From: Chlamydiales bacterium
GTDB taxonomy: Bacteria > Chlamydiota > Chlamydiia > Chlamydiales > JACKPQ01
DNA: 46,128 nt
Assembly: GCA_024233455.1 (NCBI GenBank)
Contig: JACKPP010000003.1
Span: 1-46,128, forward strand
Direction of reading: 5' to 3'
The translations under genes and the position numbers were made by a program. Shown one piece after another: positions 33,808 through 41,663 of this stretch (the first letter of the stretch is position 1; every line of letters begins with the position of its first letter). Under the pieces are notes generated by a model. It had not been told where the DNA came from. It made no database searches and was given only the letters and a program-made list of their open reading frames with translations.

Positions 33808-35046
33808 ATGAATTTGGGCGAAAATACGCGCTCGTGGCGCACACAAATCGCTTTGCTTTGGATGCACCTGACCGCAGAGCCGTTGATTGCGCTGCGGACA
33901 GCTCTCAGCTCCTATGTGCTCTACGCTGACTACGGGGGCTCTGTTTTTCAAGTCGGACTGTGTCACTCCATCCGTCCGGTCATGGCCCTACTTTCCTTTT
34001 ACTGGGGCGCTAGGCTCTCTTGCGGACGCAGCGGCCTTAAAGCCAATCTTATGGGGGCTTGGGTCTTGGCGCGCTTACCGTTTGTGTTCATTCCATTTGT
34101 GGAAAGTTCCTGGTATCTGCTTTTTTGCGAGGCGGCCTTTTACGCCTTCCATCGGGGAAGTATGCCCGCATTAATGGAGATACTCAAGATCAACCTGCCC
34201 CAGGAAAAACGCAATAAAGCCTTTTCTCTATCATTTCTGTTGCAGTTTGCTGAAAGTATTTTTTTAGGCACGCTTTTTGGGGCCCTGCTTATGAAGAGCC
34301 CAGGAGCCTGGAAAGGGCTCTTTTGCTTCACTGCGCTTTTGGGCATTACCAGCGTATTTTTCCAAAGGCACATTCCACTTCCGCATCTTAAATTGACCGC
34401 AGAGCCGAAACAGACTTGGAAAGAGCGCTTAGTTGAGCCGTGGAAAAAAAGTATAGAGCTACTAAAAAACCGGCCCGATTTTGCCAGGTTCCAATGGGGA
34501 TTTATGATTGGGGGCTTTGGTCTGATGCTCATCAGTCCAGCGCTGACCATGTACGCCTACAACGTCATCCAAGCCAGTCACGCGGATGTCACTATTGCGC
34601 GTACAGTATTTATGGGGGTGGGGGTGGTATGCTCAATCTATTTCTGGCAGCGGTGTCTTTCTAAAGCGCCTCCTCGCAAACTTCTAGGGTCGGTGATCTG
34701 TGGTTTTGCCTTGTATTCGTTTGTCCTGCTTTTGGCCCAGTTTCACATGAGTTATTATTTTATGGCCTTTGTGATCTACGGCGTGGCCCAAGCAGGTAGC
34801 CACTTGCTTTGGCACTTATCGGGTCCTTTATTTGCCAAGCACGAAGACAGCTCTGGCTATACCATGGTAAACGTTTTGGCAGTTGGGGTGAGAGGGCTTG
34901 TAGCTCCAGCGTTAGGATCACTTTTATGCCAAGCTTTTGGTTGCACGCCGGTGCTCATGATAGGGACTTGCATCTTGGCATATGGGTCTTGGCGCGCTTT
35001 TACTGCATTTGAAACCAACCAACCTAAAGCAGCAAGCAAGGCCTAG
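33808..35046 (+). CDS. MFS-type transporter
   Basis: 412 residues with about 12 hydrophobic segments and a central cytoplasmic loop (EPKQTWKERLVEPWKKS), typical of the major facilitator superfamily. The substrate is unknown. The ATG has no ribosome site; TGGTAGACT (extended -10) ends seven bases before it. Confidence 0.75.
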   Translation: MNLGENTRSWRTQIALLWMHLTAEPLIALRTALSSYVLYADYGGSVFQVGLCHSIRPVMALLSFYWGARLSCGRSGLKANLMGAWVLARLPFVFIPFVESSWYLLFCEAAFYAFHRGSMPALMEILKINLPQEKRNKAFSLSFLLQFAESIFLGTLFGALLMKSPGAWKGLFCFTALLGITSVFFQRHIPLPHLKLTAEPKQTWKERLVEPWKKSIELLKNRPDFARFQWGFMIGGFGLMLISPALTMYAYNVIQASHADVTIARTVFMGVGVVCSIYFWQRCLSKAPPRKLLGSVICGFALYSFVLLLAQFHMSYYFMAFVIYGVAQAGSHLLWHLSGPLFAKHEDSSGYTMVNVLAVGVRGLVAPALGSLLCQAFGCTPVLMIGTCILAYGSWRAFTAFETNQPKAASKA

Positions 35047-35168
35047 TAAGCAGTAGCCAATTGGTGATTCACGTTTTCCTGCAGATCAATATCACATAGG
35101 TCTATTGGCAACTGGATTTTGACTTTGCCCTTGCTCCAGACAAGTTGTGCTGCCCTCTTGTCAAATGC

Positions 35169-35735
35169 ATGAATTTATTTCCTACAAATGGTATAAAGCG
35201 TGTTGATATGTTGGTTTTACTAGATGATGAGCGGATAGAGCTGGACCTGAAATACGCCAGCACTGATAACTTTACTGGAAGGGTGCACTATCCAAGTGCT
35301 AAATGCTATTTGGAAGAAGAGGTGGCCCAGGCGCTATTAAAAGTAGCAGACAGGGCCGAATGTCTTGACTTGAGGTTAAAAATTTGGGATGGGTATCGCC
35401 CATTAAGTGTGCAGTGGGCATTTTGGGAGTTTATGCCCGATGAGCGGTTTATCAGCCACCCGGCCAAAGGCGGTAAACACCCCAGAGGAACTGCAGTGGA
35501 TTTGACCTTGATTGACAGGGATGGCACTGAGCTATTGATGCCCACACCGTTTGATGATTTTACTATAAAGGCCTATCGCTCATGCCAAGATGTTCCCGAA
35601 GAGGCTAGGAAAAACCGTCAGCTTTTAGAAGATCTAATGGAAGGTTTTATCGGCCTGCCTAACGAATGGTGGCATTTTGATTACCACAGATGGACAGCTT
35701 TCGAGCCCAAAGATTTGTGTTTTGAAGAGTTATAA
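35169..35735 (+). CDS. D-alanyl-D-alanine dipeptidase (VanX/DdpX family)
   Basis: The zinc-site signatures are complete: KHPRGTAVDLTL (H104, D111) and NEWWHFD (E166 catalytic, H169). ELDLKYASTDNFTG and WDGYRPLSVQ match the family N-terminal half. It hydrolyses D-Ala-D-Ala, here more likely for peptidoglycan turnover or D-Ala salvage than for vancomycin resistance since no vanHA neighbours exist. The start is uncertain: ATG 35169 is used, TTG 35145 or ATG 35208 are possible. Confidence 0.88.
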   Translation: MNLFPTNGIKRVDMLVLLDDERIELDLKYASTDNFTGRVHYPSAKCYLEEEVAQALLKVADRAECLDLRLKIWDGYRPLSVQWAFWEFMPDERFISHPAKGGKHPRGTAVDLTLIDRDGTELLMPTPFDDFTIKAYRSCQDVPEEARKNRQLLEDLMEGFIGLPNEWWHFDYHRWTAFEPKDLCFEEL

Positions 35736-36021
35736 TTCCAAAGCTGCAACAAACCCCCATTTAGCTCGATTTAGGCAGTTGCCATCATCGTAAATCAAGC
35801 ATTTTTATATTTTATAGCAATTTAAATTTTGACTGAGAAACCTAAGGAGCTCTCTCTGTTGACATCTTTGCTTTCGCTCTTGAAAACGACCTGTGTTTAC
35901 CAGCCAGCTCCAAGCTTTGGTGCCAATCAAAAATAGCACCCTTATCATTGAAAATTTACACTGCTATAAAAAAAAGCGTACCGTAAGGGGCTAGGAAAAA
36001 CGGCCAGCTGTTATTTGAAAT
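35736..36021. other. Intergenic region with a relic of the dipeptidase 3' end
   Basis: 286 bp without a gene. The last ~40 bp (35986-36027) resemble 35598-35640 inside the dipeptidase gene (both have GGCTAGGAAAAAC, CAGCT and ATCTAAT in order), a probable decayed duplicate that runs into the dsbB stop codon. TTGACA occurs near 35859 without a matching -10. Confidence 0.5.
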
Positions 36022-36426
36022 CTAATCGCTTTTGGGGCGGTATTTTACGTAAAAAATAAGCAAAAGCGAAATCAATGTAAAGTTTGCCAGGCTCAGCATG
36101 GGAAAGGTGAGCCAGCCGAAAAAGGTGAAAGCTGGGACTTCACAGTCTTGTCCGCCGCCGCAAAGGGGCATCGATTCAATGGCTGGAATCTCCTGCATCA
36201 GAGTTTGACAAAGTGCCAGGAAAAACCCCAAAATGGGTAGCCAGACGATGTAGCGCGCTATCCCTTTGAATCGATCCCAACAGGCAAAGCCCAAAATAAT
36301 GGCAAGCGGAAATAAACAGATGCGCTGAAACCAACAGAGATGGCAGGGCTCGTAGCCCATGATTTGACTGACGTATAAACTGCCGAGTGTTCCAATTAAA
36401 GAAAGAAGCCATGCAAGATACAGCAT
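36022..36426 (-). CDS. dsbB: Disulfide-bond oxidoreductase DsbB/BdbC
   Basis: Four membrane helices in 134 residues. The first periplasmic pair CHLC is at C28/C31 and the second pair at C89/C95. It reoxidises DsbA and passes electrons to quinone. Adjacent to the DsbA-like gene with a one-base gap. Disulfide crosslinking of envelope proteins is central to the chlamydial elementary body, so this pair probably serves that. Confidence 0.92.
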   Translation of the reverse strand: MLYLAWLLSLIGTLGSLYVSQIMGYEPCHLCWFQRICLFPLAIILGFACWDRFKGIARYIVWLPILGFFLALCQTLMQEIPAIESMPLCGGGQDCEVPAFTFFGWLTFPMLSLANFTLISLLLIFYVKYRPKSD

Positions 36427-36427
36427 A

Positions 36428-37015
36428 TCACTTCAATGCCTCATCGATTGCCGATGAGACTGCCGTGTAGCTAGGGTCTTTGGTGCGCTTTCCGTTAACA
36501 AACACCGTAGGAGTGTAAACTTTGCGTCCCATCGCTTGGTCAGCAATTGCTCTATTGCGCTCTAAATAAGTGGAAGCTCTAGCACTGCCAAGACATCCAC
36601 TGAGCTCTTGAGAATTGATTCCTGGCAAAGCGGCCACTTCACCAGTTTGATAAACCTGTTCAATATAGGCCTGCCCCAGAGTTGGGTTTTGCTGCCGAGT
36701 GCAAAAATAACCTTCTCCTAAACGTTGTGATCCATTCAAAAAGGCGAGCGGAATTACGGTATAATCGATTTGATTGGTATCGATGTAGCGCCGTTTGAGA
36801 AGTGGAAAAACCTGGGTTTCAAAGCGTTTACACGCCGGGCAGCGAAAATCGATAAATAGCACAACTTTCACCTTTGAGCTGGGATTTCCAAGGTGCAGTT
36901 GCCCCTGGGTATCAATTTTACTCGATCCAGGTATGGTGTTAGATCCCATAATAAAAAATGCGGCAATAAATGCCGTAATTGCAGTTCCGATAACTATATA
37001 TTGATTTTTCTTCAT
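36428..37015 (-). CDS. dsbA: DsbA-family thiol-disulfide oxidoreductase
   Basis: 195 residues with an N-terminal anchor or signal (VIGTAITAFIAAFFIMG), the thioredoxin-fold strand VVLFIDFRCPACKRFE (C59/C62), a helical insertion and the cis-proline motif YTPTVFVNG. It introduces disulfides in exported proteins. Upstream of and co-transcribed with dsbB. A divergent gene starts 21 bp away. Confidence 0.9.
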   Translation of the reverse strand: MKKNQYIVIGTAITAFIAAFFIMGSNTIPGSSKIDTQGQLHLGNPSSKVKVVLFIDFRCPACKRFETQVFPLLKRRYIDTNQIDYTVIPLAFLNGSQRLGEGYFCTRQQNPTLGQAYIEQVYQTGEVAALPGINSQELSGCLGSARASTYLERNRAIADQAMGRKVYTPTVFVNGKRTKDPSYTAVSSAIDEALK

Positions 37016-37036
37016 ATTTTTATTATATATACAATT

Positions 37037-37501
37037 ATGAAAGATAGTAAAACAAAATTTGTTGTTAGGGTGGCGAACATTGGTTATGTATTGATCTCTA
37101 TCATATTGTTTCTTATAGCGATATGGATAGTAATTGCTTCTGTAATTAATGTTTCTTCAGAAATTTGGACGGGGAATTTAACCGTCTATAACATCTTAGA
37201 TGAGGCGGCATTGATCGTTTTTGCCTTTGCCGTCATCGATGTATCGAAGTACTTGGTCCTAGAAGAGGTGCTTCGGGCAGACCAGGATCGGAAACCTCAT
37301 CAGGCGCGCCGGGCTTTGCGAAAATTAGTGATTATTATCTTTACAGCTTTGTCGTTAGAGGGTTTGGTCATTACCATTCAGTTTGCAAAAACCGATGTTA
37401 CCAAAATGATTTACCCGGGCATTTTGATCTTTGTCACCACGCTCTACCTTATCGGGCTTGGTATCTACCAATTCCTAAATTCAAAGGCAGAGAACTCATA
37501 G
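37037..37501 (+). CDS. Four-helix membrane protein of unknown function
   Basis: 154 residues with four hydrophobic segments (GYVLISIILFLIAIW, EAALIVFAFAVIDV, LVIIIFTALSLEGLVI, MIYPGILIFVTTLYL) and a short basic loop. I use the ATG at 37037; the longer frame runs back into dsbA on the other strand. No function is recognised; divergence from dsbA might mean shared control. Confidence 0.75.
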   Translation: MKDSKTKFVVRVANIGYVLISIILFLIAIWIVIASVINVSSEIWTGNLTVYNILDEAALIVFAFAVIDVSKYLVLEEVLRADQDRKPHQARRALRKLVIIIFTALSLEGLVITIQFAKTDVTKMIYPGILIFVTTLYLIGLGIYQFLNSKAENS

Positions 37502-37528
37502 CTTGGCATGCATTCTTCTGCACTATAC

Positions 37529-37849
37529 TTAATTGATCAGGGTTGTTTTACGTATTTTTCGACGGGGAATTTTTGCTAAAGGTTTCCTCTTTTGGGTTGC
37601 GTTCCAGAGCTTTACATCAATTTGTAAGCCGATCCAAAATTCAGGAGTTGTTCCTAATGTGTCTGCTAAATCTAGGGCAATAGCTTCGGTAATCGATTTT
37701 TTTCCTGAAATAATACTGCTGAGCTTAGGTTGAGTCCAAGAGCCTCCTAAGTACTTAACAAACTCTGATTGAGTTAAACCAAGGGGAATCAAAAATTCCT
37801 CCAGTAAAATTCTTCCTGGTGCCGTTGGTTTTCTATGACTTGGTAACAT
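37529..37849 (-). CDS. higA: HigA-type antitoxin (XRE helix-turn-helix)
   Basis: 106 residues with the HigA pattern PGRILLEEFLIPLGLTQSEF, IISGKKSITEAIALDLAD and GTTPEFWIGLQIDVKLWNA. It binds and neutralises the HigB toxin and represses its own operon in characterised systems. A good ribosome site (GGAAAGGG) lies before the ATG. Nine bases separate it from the toxin gene upstream. Confidence 0.9.
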   Translation of the reverse strand: MLPSHRKPTAPGRILLEEFLIPLGLTQSEFVKYLGGSWTQPKLSSIISGKKSITEAIALDLADTLGTTPEFWIGLQIDVKLWNATQKRKPLAKIPRRKIRKTTLIN

Positions 37850-37858
37850 AACCCTTTC

Positions 37859-38053
37859 CTAATGATAGTCAACTATTTTTACTTGTTCAGCTCCGCTTTC
37901 AGTAGCAACCCAATTGAATACAATCCTGTACTGATCGTTAGTTCTGATGCTATATAGCCCAATTAAGTTTCCTTGAAGTTTTTCGAGTCTATTATTAGGT
38001 GGACTTTTAAGATCCATCAAATTCTTTGCCCCGCTTAGCATATCCAATTTCAT
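37859..38053 (-). CDS. higB: HigB/RelE-type toxin, N-terminally short
   Basis: 64 residues matching the C-terminal two-thirds of HigB: NRLEKLQGNLIGLYSIRTND, QYRIVFNW and KIVDYH. Family members are about 92 residues; the first ~28, with the initial strand and helix, are missing. The frame stays open upstream (KFCNIISIYC before the M) but has no usable start codon. It may be an inactivated toxin or use a non-standard start. A palindrome just upstream may be the HigA operator. Confidence 0.7.
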   Translation of the reverse strand: MKLDMLSGAKNLMDLKSPPNNRLEKLQGNLIGLYSIRTNDQYRIVFNWVATESGAEQVKIVDYH

Positions 38054-38054
38054 A

Positions 38055-38075
38055 CAATATATCGATATAATATTG
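38055..38075. promoter_or_regulatory. Palindrome upstream of higB, candidate HigA operator
   Basis: TATATCGATATA (38058-38069) is a perfect 12-bp palindrome inside a near-palindromic CAATAT...ATATTG block two bases before the higB ATG. Confidence 0.4.
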
Positions 38076-38118
38076 CAAAATTTGTCTGTAGTTGAGCTAG
38101 CTTCTGTCCAAAAATGCT

Positions 38119-39006
38119 TTAGTTAGGGATAAAGGATTGGAAAAACAGTTCTGCCTGATGAGAAATGTCAGCAGATGGCTCGTGGGTCACTTCAATTTTG
38201 TACATGCGATCTTTGATAAGGAGCATGCGGCCGGTGATTTGCTTACCCTTACTGTTTAGGACATAGTCAACGGCTTGGTGCGGTCCGTGTTGGGCATAAG
38301 CTCGGGAGACAATGGTGGTGTCTTCCATCTCTCTTGCCATGTATTTTACAGAATATTTGATGATCATGGAGTTGCTGTATTTAAGCCAGGCTTTCGGCAT
38401 CGTGGTATAGGCGATGGAGTAGTCAATGCTATTTAGGCTGGCTTTATGTTCGGTAAGAGGGAGGTCATCGTAGTCTTCAGGAAGCACGAGGGTATCGGTG
38501 GTGCTCTCCGGCTTGGCTGGAAAGTAAATGGTAAAGAGGTCTCCACTGTGAGGTGTCCAATCGGTGTATTCTTCGGTATGCATGCTGAATGTTGCTGTAG
38601 AACGAGGATGCATCTGGTCCCAAATAATGGAGCTGGTGGTAAAGGCTGTAATCATAAGGACGCTTACAATGAGGCGACTAATTCCACAGTTTTTGTAAAC
38701 GAAGTCGGGCTCGACTTTTTTAAATATGAATAGAGGGCAAAGGCTGCAAAGTGAACGTATAAATGATTTTTTTAATGATAATTTTTCTTTGAGTCGAATG
38801 CCAAGTAGCGCTTTACCTGGTGTAGTGCCAAAAATTTTCAAAAAAAGAGTTTCAAACATGACCCAGAGGATAGGAACAATCAAAACAAGTGCGGTAATTA
38901 ACACGTTATTGCGAACAATATCTAACTTTGAACCAATGAGATAGAGCACTGAATAGAGCAGCGCGTAATCAAAAAATTTGGCCAATAAGCGTTTAAAGTA
39001 TGACAT
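38119..39006 (-). CDS. RDD-family membrane protein with C-terminal soluble domain
   Basis: The N-terminal half is an RDD domain (LLAKFFDYALLYSVLYLIG, GTTPGKALLGIRL) with three to four helices; the C-terminal ~150 residues (TPHSGDLFTIYFPAKPE onward) are soluble, with a pattern of short strands. RDD proteins are often transport-related, but the role here is unknown. ATG 39006 is chosen because GGAGGA lies before it. Confidence 0.8.
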   Translation of the reverse strand: MSYFKRLLAKFFDYALLYSVLYLIGSKLDIVRNNVLITALVLIVPILWVMFETLFLKIFGTTPGKALLGIRLKEKLSLKKSFIRSLCSLCPLFIFKKVEPDFVYKNCGISRLIVSVLMITAFTTSSIIWDQMHPRSTATFSMHTEEYTDWTPHSGDLFTIYFPAKPESTTDTLVLPEDYDDLPLTEHKASLNSIDYSIAYTTMPKAWLKYSNSMIIKYSVKYMAREMEDTTIVSRAYAQHGPHQAVDYVLNSKGKQITGRMLLIKDRMYKIEVTHEPSADISHQAELFFQSFIPN

Positions 39007-39077
39007 ATGTTCCTCCTCCAAATGTTTGTGTGCTATTTTACTTTATTTTGTATTTATTTTCAAATATAGAAAAGAAT

Positions 39078-39962
39078 ATGCAAAAGAACGTAAACGTTGG
39101 AATTATTTTTATACTAGCAGCGACTATTTTTGGAGCACTTATCGGGCTATTTGGAAAGCTGGGTAGTATGGAAACCTCGGTTCCTATTGCTTTGTTTTTA
39201 CGATTTGGCTTGCCAGCTTTGATTGTGCTCCCTGGTGCGTTGCAGTTTAAGTGGCATTTTTTTCATTGGGGAATGTTGAAGTGGCTGCTTTTGCGTTCTG
39301 GTATCGTGTTCTTAACGCAGATTTGTTACTTCTACTATCTTTCTAAAGGCTCGCTAATTAATGCGGTACTACTCATTAGCACATGTCCTTTGTTTATGCC
39401 CATATTAGGAAGAATTTTTCTGAAGCATAAGGTTAAGAAAAAGACCGTATTTTGTCTGATTATCGGTTTTTCAGGAGTTGCCTTGATCTTAAAGCCAACG
39501 TCGGGGCTGCTTGATTTGCCAGCTCTAGTTGGGCTTTGCTCTGGGCTTTTTTTGGCGTGTACCCAGCTTACGCTCCACAAAGTAACGAAGATGATCAGCA
39601 TTGCCCCGCAGCTGTGTTTGGTTTTTGGTATTTGTGCGTTTCTTTCTTTGGGTGTTGTATTGGCAGTACCAGGTCAATTGTCATCGTATGTATGGAATGA
39701 TACTTCATTGGTCTTAATATTTTTGGCTTTGGGATTTTCCAGTGTCTGCAACCAGATATTGCGCAGTTTAGCCTACCGCCATGTGAATAATCCCTCTACT
39801 TTGGCGCCGTTTATGTACATGACCCTGATTTTTACGGGAATTTTGCAGTACTTTGTCTTTAAAGAGCTGCCTGACTTTATGAGCATCATGGGCTCTATTT
39901 TAATTGTGGGGGCAGCGCTTTTTATGGGACGCTGGCGCAAGAGACCACCGGTTGGTGGATAA
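39078..39962 (+). CDS. EamA/DMT-type transporter
   Basis: Ten hydrophobic helices and two EamA repeats, the first ending in VALILKPTSG and the second in ILIVGAALFMG. Such carriers export or import small metabolites; some rickettsial and chlamydial members carry SAM or nucleotides, which cannot be told here. The ATG at 39078 starts the first helix; upstream codons would overlap the divergent RDD gene. The 3' end overlaps mnmA by 41 bp. Confidence 0.8.
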   Translation: MQKNVNVGIIFILAATIFGALIGLFGKLGSMETSVPIALFLRFGLPALIVLPGALQFKWHFFHWGMLKWLLLRSGIVFLTQICYFYYLSKGSLINAVLLISTCPLFMPILGRIFLKHKVKKKTVFCLIIGFSGVALILKPTSGLLDLPALVGLCSGLFLACTQLTLHKVTKMISIAPQLCLVFGICAFLSLGVVLAVPGQLSSYVWNDTSLVLIFLALGFSSVCNQILRSLAYRHVNNPSTLAPFMYMTLIFTGILQYFVFKELPDFMSIMGSILIVGAALFMGRWRKRPPVGG

Positions 39963-40980
39963 TCGCTCCGCCTAAACATACGTCTCCATCGTAGAAGACA
40001 ATAGACTGGCGGGGAGTAATAGCTCGCTGAGGAGAGTCAAAGTGCACATATAGCCCCTCATCAGTTTCTTCAAGTGTGCAGGGAGCATCAGGTGATCGGT
40101 AACGGATTTTGGCACTGCACCTCTTAGGGCCCTTATCGCCAATCCAGGTGATATCTTTGGCCAGTAAGCCATCTGCAAAGAGCGCCGGATGGTTTTCTCC
40201 CTGCGCTACAATCACTGCATTCTCTTTTTTTCCTACGACGTACCATGGCTCGCCAGGTCCCCCAAGGCAAAGACCTTTACGCTGTCCGATCGTGTAAAAA
40301 CAGATGCCATCATGCTCTCCAACTTGGGTTCCTTCCGGGGTTAGAAAAGGTCCCGGTTCATCGGTGATGTATTTTTGCAAAAATTCTTTAAAGGGGCGCT
40401 TACCGATAAAGCAGATACCGGTACTATCTTTTTTGGTGGCAACAGGTAAATTGTGCTCTCTTGCAATTCTTCGCACTTCTGCTTTGGGCAGGTGACCAAT
40501 GGGAAAAAGGATTTTGGGCAGTTTTTCCCGTTTAAGCGTATAGAGGAAATAACTCTGGTCTTTATTGGAGTCGGCGCCACGGAGGAGTTTTTCTCCATCG
40601 GTTTGGCAGTAGTGACCTGTTGCCAAATAATCTGCTCCCAGAGATAGGGCTTTTTTTAAGAAACAGTCGAATTTAATTTCTCGGTTACAGAGAATATCGG
40701 GGTTGGGGGTAAAGCCCAGCTTGATTTCCTCTAGAAAGCTGGCAAAAACGCGCTCTTGGTATTCTTTGACAAAATTGATGCCGTAGTAGGGGATATCGAG
40801 AATTTCGCATACGCGGGTCACATCCTCAAAATCCTTTTCGGCATGGCAGTGGCCAGAGCTGTCCTCTTCTTCCCAATTTTTCATGAAAAGACCGATGACC
40901 TCATAGCCTTGCTGTTTTAACAATAATGCTGCAACTGATGAGTCGACCCCACCAGACATTCCCACGACAACCTTTTTCAT
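39922..40980 (-). CDS. mnmA: tRNA-specific 2-thiouridylase
   Basis: PP-loop SGGVDSS at 9-15 and FMKNWEE, catalytic cysteines in NPDILCNREIKF and STGICFIG, and the C-terminal beta domain (QRKGLCLGG and ITPRQSIVFYDGDVCLGGAII). It thiolates U34 of Lys, Glu and Gln tRNAs. 352 residues, normal length. The -10 box lies only seven bases before the ATG and there is no ribosome site. Confidence 0.96.
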   Translation of the reverse strand: MKKVVVGMSGGVDSSVAALLLKQQGYEVIGLFMKNWEEEDSSGHCHAEKDFEDVTRVCEILDIPYYGINFVKEYQERVFASFLEEIKLGFTPNPDILCNREIKFDCFLKKALSLGADYLATGHYCQTDGEKLLRGADSNKDQSYFLYTLKREKLPKILFPIGHLPKAEVRRIAREHNLPVATKKDSTGICFIGKRPFKEFLQKYITDEPGPFLTPEGTQVGEHDGICFYTIGQRKGLCLGGPGEPWYVVGKKENAVIVAQGENHPALFADGLLAKDITWIGDKGPKRCSAKIRYRSPDAPCTLEETDEGLYVHFDSPQRAITPRQSIVFYDGDVCLGGAIIHQPVVSCASVP

Positions 40981-40987
40981 GAGCTAC

Positions 40988-41015
40988 AGTATATCAAATT
41001 TTCTATTGTATGCAA
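40988..41015 (-). promoter_or_regulatory. Promoter of mnmA
   Basis: On the minus strand, TTGCAT (41015-41010), 16 bp, TATACT (40993-40988), preceded by TG (extended -10). The start codon begins seven bases downstream, so the transcript would have almost no leader. Confidence 0.5.
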
Positions 41016-41087
41016 AATAAAAAATAATTTTGAACTAAAAAATTCAATAGTTTATTTCTTAAATAATTTTAAATGAAGTGGTGTCAT

Positions 41088-41663
41088 ATGAAAAATGATT
41101 TTAATATTGCAAATACCGAAGAAATACTACGCACACATAAAGCAAGAGCTGTTTTTTTAAAGACGTTTTCGGCCTTAATGGGAGTTGAAATTAAGACAGC
41201 AGTGGAAATAGGCGTTTTTGAGGGGGAGAATGCTAAATCGCTACGATCCTTATTTCCAGATATGCACCTTTACCTGGTAGATCCTTGGAACCTAACTGAT
41301 GACTATCTTAAAGATGGTGGACCCATTTCCCAGCAGCAGGCTGTGATGGATGCTGCCTTTTTTCAAGTTTTGCACGATTTTTTTGAAGACACAAAAACGC
41401 AAATTTTACGCTTATCGTCTTTTGAAGCCTCCCAGCGCATTGAAGGTCCGCTGGATCTGGTTTTCATTGACGGCGATCATAGCTACGAGGGCGTGAAGCA
41501 AGATATTAGTCTGTGGCTTCCAAAAGTGCGTTCAGGTGGCATTATTTCTGGCCACGATTATGATTATCCCGAATTACCGGGCGTTAGAAAAGCTGTAGAC
41601 GAAGTTTTAGGAGAGGATGTCTTTACCGGTCCTGATTTTACCTGGATCAAGATTGTTGAGTAA
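41088..41663 (+). CDS. SAM-dependent methyltransferase (Methyltransf_24 type)
   Basis: Motif I is AVEIGVFEGENAKSL, motif II LYLVDPW, and LVFIDGDHSYEGVKQDI plus GHDYDYPELPGV are the marks of this family, often acting on sugars or lipids. ATG 41088 is used; an ATG at 41073 would add five residues. The 3' end overlaps the AAA ATPase by 57 bp. Confidence 0.82.
   Translation: MKNDFNIANTEEILRTHKARAVFLKTFSALMGVEIKTAVEIGVFEGENAKSLRSLFPDMHLYLVDPWNLTDDYLKDGGPISQQQAVMDAAFFQVLHDFFEDTKTQILRLSSFEASQRIEGPLDLVFIDGDHSYEGVKQDISLWLPKVRSGGIISGHDYDYPELPGVRKAVDEVLGEDVFTGPDFTWIKIVE

Noticed and set aside
36893..37036. A longer N-terminus for the membrane protein at 37037
   Set aside because: The upstream codons lie antisense to dsbA, are cysteine- and asparagine-rich junk, and precede an ATG that begins a normal membrane protein.
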